From Jiangella aurantiaca (GTDB lineage: Bacteria; Actinomycetota; Actinomycetes; Jiangellales; Jiangellaceae): a stretch of DNA of 55,643 nucleotides. The translations under genes and the position numbers were made by a program. The stretch lies in contig NZ_SMLB01000041.1 in assembly GCF_004349105.1 (NCBI RefSeq), positions 1-55,643 of the forward strand, in the 5' to 3' direction. This document shows positions 34,873-43,128 of this stretch, in pieces. How positions within the stretch are numbered: position 1 is the stretch's first letter; each line of letters begins with the position of its first letter. The notes beneath the pieces were generated by a model. It saw only the letters and a list, made by a program, of their open reading frames with translations. It was not told the DNA's origin and ran no database searches.

Positions 34873-34908
34873 GGCCCGTGATCGATTCGATCGAACCGAT
34901 CATGGGCC
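34873..34908. terminator. 12-bp hairpin downstream of the hydrolase gene
   Basis: GGCCCGTGATCG pairs with CGATCATGGGCC through one G-U pair, with a 12-nt loop. It begins 10 nt after the hydrolase stop codon. No U-tract, so it is a weak terminator candidate. Confidence 0.45.
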
Positions 34909-35021
34909 GAACGGCTGATCTTGGTCAACACGCCGTATTTCGGTGCGACACGCCGGGTCGAAAGTGACACAATTCACGTTGGCCATACCGCACGACACAA
35001 CGTCACGAGAAGGGACCAAGC

Positions 35022-35177
35022 GTGATCCGGGGGATCCTCGACCACGGCAGCAACGGCTGGCGGGTCGAACTGTACGACACCGAACCTCTCCGCCGTACCA
35101 TCATCGAGATCGACGCACTGCCCACGTGGGCCGACGCCTCGGCTGTCATGAGCAGCGCGTTCAAGCTCGTCAGCTGA
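35022..35177 (+). CDS. Small protein of 51 residues, unknown function
   Basis: GTG start at 35022 with AAGGGA 7 nt upstream, ending in TGA at 35175-35177. The sequence begins MIRGILDHGSNGWRVELYDT, continues EPLRRTIIEIDALPTWADAS and ends AVMSSAFKLVS. The composition is balanced and codon third positions are GC-rich like its neighbours. It has no membrane segment; a beta-strand-rich start with a short helix is suggested. A possible -10 (CACAAT) lies 46 nt upstream. It faces cimA tail to tail with a 16-bp gap. Not recognised. Confidence 0.6.
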   Translation: MIRGILDHGSNGWRVELYDTEPLRRTIIEIDALPTWADASAVMSSAFKLVS

Positions 35178-35193
35178 GGCGAGGCCATCCCGC

Positions 35194-36783
35194 TCAGCTG
35201 ATCGAGGCTCCCCCCTGGCGCAGCAGTCCGTAGGTGACGGCGTCGACGAGCGCCTCCCACGAGGCCTCGATGATGTTGGCCCCGACACCCACGGTCTCCC
35301 AGGACGTCTTCCCGTCCGTCATCTCCACGAGCACGCGCGTCACCGCGTCCGTGCCGTGGGCCGCGTCCAGGATCCGCACCCGGAAGTCGATCAGCTCCAG
35401 CTTGTCGATCTCCGGGTAGAGCGCGCCGATCGCGGTGCGCAGGGCGTGGTCGAGCGCGTTGACCGGACCGTTCCCCTCGCCGGTCACGACGACGCGCTCG
35501 CCCCCCGCCCTCAGCTTCACCGTCGCCTCGCTGACGGCGTCGCCGCCGGGGCGCGACTCCGTGATGACCCGCCACGACTCCACGTCGAAGTAGCTCGGCC
35601 GGCCCTCGGCCTCCTCGCGCAGCAGCAGCTCGAACGACGCGTCGGCCGCCTCGAACGTGTACCCGGCGGCCTCCAGGTCCTTCACCCGCTGGGTGACCCG
35701 GGTGACCAGCTCGCGGTCGCCGGACACGTCGTAACCCAGCTCGCGGCTCTTCAGCTCGACGCTGGCCCGGCCGGCCATGTCGGACACCAGCAGCCGCATG
35801 TCGTTGCCGACGTGCGCCGGGTCGGTGTGCTGGTAGAGGTCGGGATCGACCTTGATCGCGCTGGCGTGCAGGCCGGCCTTGTGCGCGAACGCGCTGGCGC
35901 CGACGTACGGCTGGCGCGAGTAGGGCACGATGTTGGTCAGCTCGGAGACGGCGTGGGCGATGCGCGTGGCCTCCTGCAGCGCGCCGTCGGGCAGCACCGT
36001 CATGCCCCGCTTGAGCTCGAGGTTCGCGACCATCGTGATGAGGTCGGCGTTGCCGGTGCGCTCTCCCGTGCCGTTGACGGTGCCCTGCACGTGGGTCGCG
36101 CCCGCGTCGACGGCGGCGACGGAGTTGGCAACGGCGCAGCCGGTGTCGTTGTGGGCATGCATGCCCAGGCGGGCGCCGGTCTGCGCGAGCACGTCGCGCA
36201 CCGTCGCGGTGACGTCGTCGGGCAGCATGCCGCCGTTGGTGTCGCACAGCACGACGACGTCGGCGCCGGCCTCGGTGGCCGTCCGCACCACCTGCAGCGC
36301 GTACGCGGGGTTCGTCCGGTACCCGTCGAAGAAGTGCTCGGCGTCGACGAAGACGCGCCGGCCGTTCCCGACGAGGAAGCCGACCGTGTCGGCGATCATC
36401 GCCAGGTTCTCGTCCAGCGTGGTGCGCAGCGCCCGCTCGACGTGTCCGACGTGGCTCTTCGCGACCAAGGTGACGACCGGCGTCTCGGCGTCGAGCAGCG
36501 CCCGCACCTGCGGGTCGTCGGCCGCCGTCGTGCCCGCCTTCCGGGTGGCGCCGAACGCCGCGAGCTGCGCATTCTTGAGGTTCAGCTCCGTGCGCGCGCG
36601 GCGGAAGAATTCGGTGTCCTTGGGGACGGCGCCCGGCCAGCCGCCCTCGATGAACCCGACCCCGAGCTCGTCCAGGTGGCTCGCGATGGCGAGCTTGTCC
36701 TGCACGGAGAGCGAGAGCCCTTCCTGCTGGGCGCCGTCGCGAAGCGTGGTGTCGTACACGTGGAACTGCTCGGGGTCGGTCAC
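35194..36783 (-). CDS. cimA: Citramalate synthase
   Basis: 529 residues from a GTG at 36783 preceded by GAGGACAGAGCA; the frame is open much further upstream but crosses the terminator and leader. The DRE-TIM HMGL-like domain shows VYDTTLRDGAQQEGLSLSVQDK (residues about 8-29), GFIEGGWPGAVPKD, LGMHAHNDTGCAVANS and QGTVNGTGERTGNAD. The C-terminal LeuA_dimer-like regulatory domain is present. CimA joins pyruvate and acetyl-CoA to citramalate, the threonine-independent entry to isoleucine. It is controlled by a leader peptide and an intrinsic terminator upstream (36815-36905). Confidence 0.95.
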   Translation of the reverse strand: MTDPEQFHVYDTTLRDGAQQEGLSLSVQDKLAIASHLDELGVGFIEGGWPGAVPKDTEFFRRARTELNLKNAQLAAFGATRKAGTTAADDPQVRALLDAETPVVTLVAKSHVGHVERALRTTLDENLAMIADTVGFLVGNGRRVFVDAEHFFDGYRTNPAYALQVVRTATEAGADVVVLCDTNGGMLPDDVTATVRDVLAQTGARLGMHAHNDTGCAVANSVAAVDAGATHVQGTVNGTGERTGNADLITMVANLELKRGMTVLPDGALQEATRIAHAVSELTNIVPYSRQPYVGASAFAHKAGLHASAIKVDPDLYQHTDPAHVGNDMRLLVSDMAGRASVELKSRELGYDVSGDRELVTRVTQRVKDLEAAGYTFEAADASFELLLREEAEGRPSYFDVESWRVITESRPGGDAVSEATVKLRAGGERVVVTGEGNGPVNALDHALRTAIGALYPEIDKLELIDFRVRILDAAHGTDAVTRVLVEMTDGKTSWETVGVGANIIEASWEALVDAVTYGLLRQGGASIS

Positions 36784-36810
36784 TGCTCTGTCCTCACGGG
36801 GTCGGCGGAC

Positions 36811-36844
36811 AAACAAAAAGACCTCTCGCGGATGCGAGAGGTCT
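36811..36844 (-). terminator. Intrinsic terminator (attenuator) in the cimA leader
   Basis: On the minus strand AGACCTCTCGC, a 4-nt loop, and its exact complement form an 11-bp stem followed directly by TTTTTGTTT. It lies 31 nt upstream of the cimA start and downstream of a short leader ORF. Upstream GCGCGCC/GGCGCGC segments (36846-36880) could form an alternative stem. Confidence 0.8.
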
Positions 36845-36878
36845 GCGCGCCTGGCATTGCTGCTGGGTGCCGGCGCGC

Positions 36879-36905
36879 CTACGAGATAATCAGCGAGTAA
36901 GTCAT
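36879..36905 (-). CDS. cimA leader peptide MTYSLIIS
   Basis: ATG ACT TAC TCG CTG ATT ATC TCG TAG on the minus strand encodes eight residues with a Leu codon followed by two adjacent Ile codons. It lies 35 nt upstream of the terminator stem and ahead of cimA, the first enzyme of an isoleucine route. This is the pattern of ribosome-mediated attenuation by charged tRNA-Ile (and tRNA-Leu). No strong ribosome site is seen; the leader could be leaderless or weakly translated. Confidence 0.65.
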   Translation of the reverse strand: MTYSLIIS

Positions 36906-36951
36906 CGCACAGCAGTATGGCACAGTTCGCGCAGCGGATGGAGGGGGATCC

Positions 36952-37434
36952 ATGAACGTGGTCGTCCGGCCGGTCACCGGAGCCGACCGCGACCTCGTGG
37001 TCGACCTGCTCTCGGCGGCCTGGGGCACCACCGTCATGGCGGTGCACGGCGAGCTCTTCGACGCCGCCGACCAGCCCGGATTCTTCGCCGTCGCCGAAGG
37101 TGAGCCGGCCGGCCTGCTGACCTACCGCGCGGGCGACGACGACTGGGAGATCACGACGCTGGAGTCCGTGCGGCCCGGGCTCGGGGCGGGGACGGCGCTG
37201 CTCGACGCCGTCGGCGCGGCCGCTGCCGCCGCCGGTGCCCGCCGCCTCTGGCTCATCACGACCAACGACAACGTGCACGCGCTGCGCTTCTACCAGCGCC
37301 GCGGCTTCGACCTCGTCGCCCTCCACCGCGACGCCGTCACCCGGTCGCGGCAGACGCTGAAGCCGGAGATCCCACTCGCCGCCGACGGCATCCACATCCG
37401 GCACGAGCTGGAGCTCGAGCGGCTGCTGCGGTGA
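36952..37434 (+). CDS. GNAT-family N-acetyltransferase
   Basis: 160 residues; GGAGGGGG lies just before the ATG at 36952. The GNAT fold reads VVVRPVTGADRDLV, GFFAVAEGEPAGLLTYR, the acetyl-CoA loop LESVRPGLGAGTALLDAV (residues about 70-88, variant of Q/RxxGxG/A) and LITTNDNVHALRFYQRRGF. It would transfer an acetyl group from acetyl-CoA to an amine. It is divergent from cimA and shares the upstream region with the attenuator. The acceptor is unknown. Confidence 0.9.
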   Translation: MNVVVRPVTGADRDLVVDLLSAAWGTTVMAVHGELFDAADQPGFFAVAEGEPAGLLTYRAGDDDWEITTLESVRPGLGAGTALLDAVGAAAAAAGARRLWLITTNDNVHALRFYQRRGFDLVALHRDAVTRSRQTLKPEIPLAADGIHIRHELELERLLR

Positions 37435-37483
37435 GCCCGGGCGCACGGAGGCCGGAGTGCCGTTTATCGGGAGTTGTGACGTT

Positions 37484-37714
37484 GGCCGTCCCCCTGCTGC
37501 CCCATTCTCTTGCCGCGAACGGGCAGCTACCAGGGGGACGGGGCGAGTCTGGGCACACCTCGATGTGCACCGGCGTGTTTCGGTGTGGCGTTGGTGTTGT
37601 GGACAGCGATGATCATCAAGGATCGCCTACCTCACGAGGATTACCCGAGCCTCACCACGATTGCAGGCGTGTTGATGCTCGGGTAATCCTCGTGAGGGCA
37701 GCAGGGGGACGGCC
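37484..37714. repeat. 231-bp element bounded by perfect 19-bp inverted repeats
   Basis: GGCCGTCCCCCTGCTGCCC at 37484-37502 has its exact reverse complement at 37696-37714. A third, imperfect copy (GGGCAG....CAGGGGGAC, 37521-37539) makes a local hairpin with the left end. The dispersed hairpin copy B sits against the right end. There is no ORF with a start and ribosome site inside and no clear target duplication. The remaining parts of the 370-bp gap 37435-37804 show nothing recognisable. Confidence 0.6.
37631..37696. repeat. Dispersed hairpin repeat, copy B
   Basis: CTCACGAGGATTACCCGAGC (37631-37650) pairs perfectly over 20 bp with 37677-37696. An inner CACG/CGTG stem closes a loop with TTGCAG, as in copy A. 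The flanking GATCGCC is also shared with copies A and C. It lies between the acetyltransferase and ilvE genes and inside the 231-bp element. Confidence 0.75.
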
Positions 37715-37804
37715 CACGCTGCGTTCCTCGCCAACGCCCGCGAACCAGACGCGACCTACCCCCGGATCGGGGTCGGCGAGCCTCATTTCCAGCTGGGTGG
37801 GCGG

Positions 37805-38899
37805 TCAGACGACGCGGTGCATCCAGCCGTGGGGGTCGTCGGCGCGGCCGTACTGGACGTCGAGGAGGGCCGAGCGGATCTCCTTCGTCACCGGGCCGGG
37901 CTCAGAGCCCATGGACAGCTCGCCGCCGTCCCAGGCGAGCCGGCCGAGCGGGGTGACGACGGCGGCCGTGCCGCAGGCGAACACCTCGGTGATGTCGCCG
38001 GACGCCACCCTGTCGCGCCACTCGTCGATGGAGAAGCGGCGCTCGTCGACCTTGTAGCCGCGGTCGGCGGCCAGCGCGAGGATGGAGTCGCGCGTGATGC
38101 CCTCGAGGATGGTGCCGGTCAGCTCGGGAGTGACGATGCTGCCGTCGGCGTGCACGAAGTAGAGGTTCATGCCGCCGAGCTCCTCGACCCACTTGCCCTC
38201 CACGGCGTCGAGGAAGCAGACCTGGTCGCAGCCGTGCTCGATGGCCTGCTGCTGCGCGATGAGGCTGGCCGCGTAGTTGCCCGCGCACTTCGCCGCGCCG
38301 GTGCCGCCGGGAGCGGCCCGGGTGTACTCCGACGACAGCCAGATGTCGACCGGCTTCACGCCGGACGAGAAGTACGCGCCGGCCGGCGACGCGATGACGC
38401 AGAACGTCACCTGCTTGGCCGGGCGCACGCCGAGGAACACCTCGGAGGCGAACATGAACGGGCGCAGGTAGAGGCTGGTCTCGCCGCCGGACGGCACCCA
38501 GTCGGCGTCGGTGCGGACCAGGAGGTCGACGGCCTCGACGAAGGACTCGACCGGCAGCGACGGCAACGCCATGCGGTGCGCGCTGCGAATCATCCGCTCG
38601 CCGTTGGCCGCCGGGCGGAACGTCCAGATGGTGCCGTCGGCGTGCCGGTAGGCCTTGAGCCCCTCGAAGATCGCCTGGGCGTAGTGGAGGACCGCCGTGG
38701 CGGGGTCGAGGGCGAGCGGCGCGTACGGACGCAGCCCGGCGTCGCGCCAGCCGTCAGGGGTCCAGGTGGCCGTGACCATGTGGTCGGTGAAGTTCGTACC
38801 GAACCCGGGGTTCGCCAGGATCTCCGACCGGCGCTCGGGAGCTACCGGGTTCGACGTCAGCGTCGTCGAGAACTCCAGTGCCGGTGCGGTCGCTGTCAT
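37805..38899 (-). CDS. ilvE: Branched-chain amino acid aminotransferase
   Basis: 364 residues from the ATG at 38899; an in-frame extension to 38971 would run through the palindrome upstream and is rejected. It is a fold-type IV PLP enzyme (BCAT class II) with FGTNFTDHMVTATWTPDGW, ALDPATAVLHYAQAIFEGLKAYR, the PLP lysine region GGTGAAKCAGNYAASLIAQQ, and GTILEGITRDSILALA. It performs the last step of Leu, Ile and Val synthesis. It lies between cimA and leuB but as its own transcription unit. Confidence 0.96.
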   Translation of the reverse strand: MTATAPALEFSTTLTSNPVAPERRSEILANPGFGTNFTDHMVTATWTPDGWRDAGLRPYAPLALDPATAVLHYAQAIFEGLKAYRHADGTIWTFRPAANGERMIRSAHRMALPSLPVESFVEAVDLLVRTDADWVPSGGETSLYLRPFMFASEVFLGVRPAKQVTFCVIASPAGAYFSSGVKPVDIWLSSEYTRAAPGGTGAAKCAGNYAASLIAQQQAIEHGCDQVCFLDAVEGKWVEELGGMNLYFVHADGSIVTPELTGTILEGITRDSILALAADRGYKVDERRFSIDEWRDRVASGDITEVFACGTAAVVTPLGRLAWDGGELSMGSEPGPVTKEIRSALLDVQYGRADDPHGWMHRVV

Positions 38900-38954
38900 G
38901 GCGGTGCTCCACTTCGAGGTTCCCCGATCGCGCTGTTCGGCAGCACGACGGTCA

Positions 38955-38976
38955 GTTAGTTGGACGTCCAACCAAC
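38955..38976. promoter_or_regulatory. Palindrome in the ilvE upstream region
   Basis: GTTGGACGTCCAAC (38959-38972) is a perfect 14-bp palindrome; GTT and AAC on either side extend it to 22 bp with one mismatched pair. It is 60 nt upstream of ilvE and 2 nt beyond the GDPD stop. The position suggests an operator for ilvE; the binding protein is unknown. Confidence 0.5.
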
Positions 38977-38977
38977 G

Positions 38978-39772
38978 CTACCGATCATCGCGTTCGGCGT
39001 AAACGGTGCGTGGCCAACGACCCTCGGCGATCATCACCTCCCGCAGCACGTCGGGCCGGTCGGTGATGATGCCGTCGACGCCGGCGCTGATCAGCCGATG
39101 CATCGTGGCAAGGTCGTCAACCGTCCAAACGATGAGGCGCAACCCCAGGTCATGGGCGCCTTCGACCAGACGGTCGATGAATATCGGGAGTCTACCCCAG
39201 CGCAACGGGACGTGCACGAAGCCCCCGTTGGCGAGCCGCCGCGGCGGCGCGACCCGCCCGTGCGAGCAGGCCAGCCACGACACCAGCGACCGCCAGCCCA
39301 GCGCGCACGACAGCCCCGGCCCCAGGTCGGCCCGCAGCGCCGCCAGCCAGCCGTCCCACGCCCCGGCGAGGCACACCCGCTCGACGGCGTTCGTGGCTCG
39401 CAGCACGCGCGACAGCGGCTCCAGCGCCGCCTCGTCCTTGACGTCGATGACGAACTTCGCGTCCGGGAACGCGGCCAGTACATCGTCCAGCCGGGCCACC
39501 GGCTCCGCGCCGAGCACCGTCAGCCGGCGGATCTCGTCCCATGTGCGCCGCTTCACCGGCCCCCGCCCGTCCGTCACCCGGCCCAGCCGCGCGTCGTGGA
39601 AGGCGAGGCAGACGCCGTCGGCCGTGATGCGGACGTCGGTCTCGAGGTACCGCAGCCCGAGAGCGTACGAGCGCTCGAACGCGGCCAGGGTGTTCTCGGC
39701 AGCCAGCCCCGCCCCACCCCTGTGGGCGATGGCCAGCACGTGCGGCTCCACTCCGTAACGAGTCAGGCTCAC
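38978..39772 (-). CDS. Glycerophosphodiester phosphodiesterase
   Basis: 264 residues from a GTG at 39772 with TAGGG close upstream; other in-frame GTGs exist at 39751 and 39739. The GDPD motifs are AIAHRGGAGLAAENTLAAFE (HRG...ENT), the metal ligands in YLETDVRITADG, and the loop His in LAFHDARLGRVTDG. The C-terminus has LIVWTVDDLATMHRLISAGVDGIITDRPD. It hydrolyses deacylated phospholipids to glycerol 3-phosphate and an alcohol. No signal peptide, so cytosolic. It precedes ilvE on the same strand. Confidence 0.93.
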   Translation of the reverse strand: MSLTRYGVEPHVLAIAHRGGAGLAAENTLAAFERSYALGLRYLETDVRITADGVCLAFHDARLGRVTDGRGPVKRRTWDEIRRLTVLGAEPVARLDDVLAAFPDAKFVIDVKDEAALEPLSRVLRATNAVERVCLAGAWDGWLAALRADLGPGLSCALGWRSLVSWLACSHGRVAPPRRLANGGFVHVPLRWGRLPIFIDRLVEGAHDLGLRLIVWTVDDLATMHRLISAGVDGIITDRPDVLREVMIAEGRWPRTVYAERDDR

Positions 39773-39933
39773 GGCCCTACGGTGACAGGCCCCAACGCGA
39801 AGATCGACGGCGAAGTGCCTGTTCGCGGCAGGGTTCACAGAAGGTTCACCGATGGGGCGACCACGGGTGGCCGCGCGGTCAGCGTGGGCCCGCGGGAGGG
39901 GTCGCGGGCCCACGCCGACGTCCTTGCGACGAG

Positions 39934-41838
39934 CTACTCCAGGCCGGCCGCCACGGCCGCCGTCCGGCCGCCGACGATCGGCAGCACGATGACGCTGCGC
40001 TCCGGCAGCACCGAGATGGTGGCGCGGTTCGGGTCGGCCTGGCTGCCGTAGTCGCGGTAGCTGCCGACGACGATGACGCCGATGCGGTGGCCCTCCGGGA
40101 ACACGTAGTCCTCCGGCAGCAGCGGGAACTGCACGTCGTACGGCTTGCCCGGGATGAGCGGCGTGGGCGTGCTGTAGTCGTACAGGTTGACGCCGTCGAT
40201 GATCCCCTTGGTCACGACCTCGCGCTGGGTGAGCGCGACCCGCTTGAGCACCTCCTTGTAGCAGGCGTCCTCGGCGTAGCCGCCCCACGTCGCCGTCGCG
40301 CCCCAGCAGTTCTGCTCGGTGCCCGTGAGCACGCCGTCGCCGGCGCGCTGGACCCGCTCGGCCGGCCCGTAGTCGACAAGGATCACGCCGAGGTTGGTGT
40401 CCGTCGTGTTCACCGTCGCGCCGAGCTTGAGCTCCGGCGTGCCGGAGATGTGCAGCGGCGCCTGGAGCGGCTCGGACAGATAGACCAGCCGGTTCGGCGT
40501 GACGGTCTCCTCGTTCGACACCATCGCGGTCTCCCGCTGAGCCGGGTCGTCGACGAAGCTCAGGACCGGGTCCGACGGACGGTTCGGCGTGACGGAGAGC
40601 CCACCCGCGGCGCCGGCGTTCGGCTGCAGCCACAGCCGGGTAGGCCGCGACCCCGGGATCGGCCAGTCGTTCGCCGTCTCCCACACATCCGGAGCGCGTT
40701 CGATGTCGACCATCGGCTCGTCCATGATCCCGTTGTCGACGTCCTGCAGCCAGTAGTCGAACCACTTGTGGATCTCGTCGACCCACGCGTCGCGGCGGAA
40801 GTCGAACGGGTCGACGTGGCCGGTCTGGGTCAGCCAGAGCTTGCGCGGGACGTCGTTCGCGGCGAGGCCGTACCACCACTTGCTGAAGTGGTCTGGGCGG
40901 ACGTTCTCGTCGTTCAGGCCGTGGATGACGAAGACGCTGGCCTTGACCTTGTCCACGTCGCGGTTGTAATCGCGCACGTGCCAGAACGGGGTGTAGTCGC
41001 CGGTCTCATCGCCGTCGTTGGCCGACAGGAAGTCGCGCACCGGGCGGCAGTAGTCGCGGCGGTCCGGGTTGGTGACGATGTTGGCGAGGCTGGCGAGGTA
41101 GTTGTTGCCGCGCTGGATGACGCCGTTGCTGCGGGTGTAGTCGTAGTAGCTGGAGATCGCGCTGATCGGGACGATGGTCGTCAGCCCCTCGACGCCGGAG
41201 ACCGCGGTGCCGTTGGCCAGCGTGCCGTCATAGGACTTGCCGATGAGCCCGGTCTTGCCGTTGTGCCAGTCGGCCACGACCTCGTCGCCGTCCTTGTCGA
41301 CGCCGGTCGCCCGGCCGTTCAGCCAGTCGATGACCACCTTCGGCGACAGGTTGTCCGACGCGTCGTGCACCGTCGGGCAGCCGGTGGAGTTGTTCGTGCC
41401 GATCATGTCCATGAGGATCACGGCGTAGCCGCGCGGCACGAAGTAGTTGTCGTAGAAGAGTGGCCAGCGGTCCAGCAGTCCGTCGCCGTCCTGGTCGAGC
41501 TTCAGTTCCGACTCGTTGCCGCGGCCGAGCGTGGAGTAGTACGGACTCGGGTCCATGATCACCGGGACGTCGAGTCCCTGCTCGCTCGCCGCCGGCCGCA
41601 TGATGTCGATCGCGACGATGTCGAGCTCGCCGTTCGCGTCGGAGTCGAACGGCGACGTGATGAAGACGCGCTCCCGGATCGCGTCGTCGTAACCGAAGAC
41701 CGGCTGGGTCACGCCGTTCTCGACGACGATGCCGGGCTCGTCGTCGGCGGCGCCGGCGCCCACGCTGCTGGCGACCGCGGCGGTCGCTGTCAACGTGAGG
41801 GCGACGGGAACGGCGAGCAACCTGCGGGCTCTGACCAC
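39934..41838 (-). CDS. Exported CocE/NonD hydrolase, Xaa-Pro dipeptidyl-peptidase type
   Basis: 634 residues, GTG start with GGGAGA upstream. A Sec signal (LLAVPVALTLTATAAVASSVGAGA) is followed by the S15-type domain: PVIMDPSPYYSTLG, NYFVPRGYAVILMDMIGTNNSTG, nucleophile Ser in KTGLIGKSYDGTLANG (residues about 200-215), VFVIHGLNDENVRPDH with the acid, and LTQTGHVDP with the His. The C-terminal jelly-roll (PEGHRIGVIVVGSYRDYG) is the PepX_C domain. It probably cleaves Xaa-Pro dipeptides or ester bonds outside the cell. Confidence 0.93.
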   Translation of the reverse strand: MVRARRLLAVPVALTLTATAAVASSVGAGAADDEPGIVVENGVTQPVFGYDDAIRERVFITSPFDSDANGELDIVAIDIMRPAASEQGLDVPVIMDPSPYYSTLGRGNESELKLDQDGDGLLDRWPLFYDNYFVPRGYAVILMDMIGTNNSTGCPTVHDASDNLSPKVVIDWLNGRATGVDKDGDEVVADWHNGKTGLIGKSYDGTLANGTAVSGVEGLTTIVPISAISSYYDYTRSNGVIQRGNNYLASLANIVTNPDRRDYCRPVRDFLSANDGDETGDYTPFWHVRDYNRDVDKVKASVFVIHGLNDENVRPDHFSKWWYGLAANDVPRKLWLTQTGHVDPFDFRRDAWVDEIHKWFDYWLQDVDNGIMDEPMVDIERAPDVWETANDWPIPGSRPTRLWLQPNAGAAGGLSVTPNRPSDPVLSFVDDPAQRETAMVSNEETVTPNRLVYLSEPLQAPLHISGTPELKLGATVNTTDTNLGVILVDYGPAERVQRAGDGVLTGTEQNCWGATATWGGYAEDACYKEVLKRVALTQREVVTKGIIDGVNLYDYSTPTPLIPGKPYDVQFPLLPEDYVFPEGHRIGVIVVGSYRDYGSQADPNRATISVLPERSVIVLPIVGGRTAAVAAGLE

Positions 41839-41875
41839 GTCTGTCTCCCATGTCCGGAGGGTCCGATCTGTGCCA

Positions 41876-41910
41876 TGTCACATACAAGTGGGTGTGACAG
41901 AGCGTGTCAA
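41876..41910 (-). promoter_or_regulatory. Promoter of the exported peptidase with internal inverted repeat
   Basis: On the minus strand TTGACA (41905-41910) and a -10-like TGTATG (41881-41886) are 18 nt apart. TGTCACA (41876-41882) and TGTGACA (41893-41899) form an inverted repeat that overlaps the -10 box and the spacer, so a regulator could occlude the promoter. Confidence 0.5.
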
Positions 41911-42008
41911 GATCGGAGGGACCCGGCACGGGCGACGAAATGTGCTGGTGACGCCGCCCGCTCATCTCGTTGAGGAGGAGGCGGGCCGAGCGGCTCGCGC
42001 GTGAGGCG

Positions 42009-43052
42009 TCAGGCGGTGACGCGGGTTGCGAGGGCGTCGCCGACCTCTGCGGTGCGGCGCTTCGCCGTCCCGCGCTCTCCCAGGTCCGCCGCGACGGCGT
42101 CGACGATGCGCGCGGCCTGCTCGGACAGCCCGACGTGCTCGAGGAGCAGTCCCACCGACAGCACGGTGGCGGTCGGGTCGGCGATGCCCTGGCCGGCGAT
42201 GTCCGGCGCCGATCCGTGCACGGGCTCGAACATCGACGGCGCGGTGCGGTCCGGGTTGACGTTGCCGCTGGCCGCGAGCCCGATGCCGCCGGTGATCGCG
42301 GCGGCGAGGTCGGTGAGGATGTCGCCGAACAGGTTGTCGGTGACGATGACATCGAACCGGCCGGGGTCGGTGACGAAGAAGATCGTCGCGGCGTCGACGT
42401 GCAGGTAGTCGACGGCGACCTCGGGGTACTCCTGGCCGACCCGCTCGACCGTCCGCCGCCACAGGTGACCGGCGTGCACCAGCACGTTGTGCTTGTGGAC
42501 GTAGGTGAGCTTCTTGCGCGGCCGCGCCTGGGCGCGGCCGAACGCGTCGCGGACCACCCGCTCGACGCCGAACGCGGTGTTGACGCTGACCTCGTTGGCG
42601 ATCTCGTGCGGCGTGCCGACCCGAAGGGCGCCGCCGTTGCCCACGTACGGCCCCTCGGTCCCCTCGCGGACGACGACGAAGTCGACCTCGCCGGGGTTCG
42701 CCAGCGGCGTCTCGACGCCGGGGAACACCCGCGACGGGCGCAGGTTCACGTAGTGGTCCAGTTCGAACCGCAACTTGAGCAGCAGTCCCCGCTCCAGTAC
42801 GCCGCTCGGCACGTTCGGGTCACCCACGGCGCCGAGCAGGATCGCGTCGTGGCCGCGCAGCTCCTCGAGGACGGAGTCGGGCAGCGTCTCACCGGTCGCG
42901 TGCCAGCGCTTGGCGCCCAGATCGTAGGTGGTGGTGCCGACCTTGACGTCCGTGCCGGCCAGCACGGCGTCGAGCACCTTCAGGCCCTCGGCGACGACCT
43001 CGGTACCGATCCCGTCACCCGGGATGACTGCCAGGTTGAGACTGCGCGACAT
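42009..43052 (-). CDS. leuB: 3-isopropylmalate dehydrogenase
   Basis: 347 residues from the ATG at 43052, with TACGGT ending 6 nt upstream (leaderless). The start [21 protein letters not shown], the substrate-binding [59 protein letters not shown] and [24 protein letters not shown] are the decarboxylating dehydrogenase (IMDH/IDH) signatures, with metal ligands in the DNLFGD region. It oxidises 3-isopropylmalate in leucine synthesis and usually also beta-methylmalate in the citramalate route, so it complements cimA upstream. Confidence 0.96.
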   Translation of the reverse strand: MSRSLNLAVIPGDGIGTEVVAEGLKVLDAVLAGTDVKVGTTTYDLGAKRWHATGETLPDSVLEELRGHDAILLGAVGDPNVPSGVLERGLLLKLRFELDHYVNLRPSRVFPGVETPLANPGEVDFVVVREGTEGPYVGNGGALRVGTPHEIANEVSVNTAFGVERVVRDAFGRAQARPRKKLTYVHKHNVLVHAGHLWRRTVERVGQEYPEVAVDYLHVDAATIFFVTDPGRFDVIVTDNLFGDILTDLAAAITGGIGLAASGNVNPDRTAPSMFEPVHGSAPDIAGQGIADPTATVLSVGLLLEHVGLSEQAARIVDAVAADLGERGTAKRRTAEVGDALATRVTA

Positions 43053-43128
43053 GGCCACACCGTACGACCGTCGTCCACATGATGGCACCCACGTCCCGCG
43101 ATTCGGACGCGGTGCGCGTCGACCGAGG

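Noticed and set aside
36784-37446. N-terminal extension of citramalate synthase far upstream of 36783
   Set aside because: The open frame crosses the terminator and the divergent acetyltransferase gene; the GTG at 36783 has a GAGGA site and gives the normal family N-terminus.
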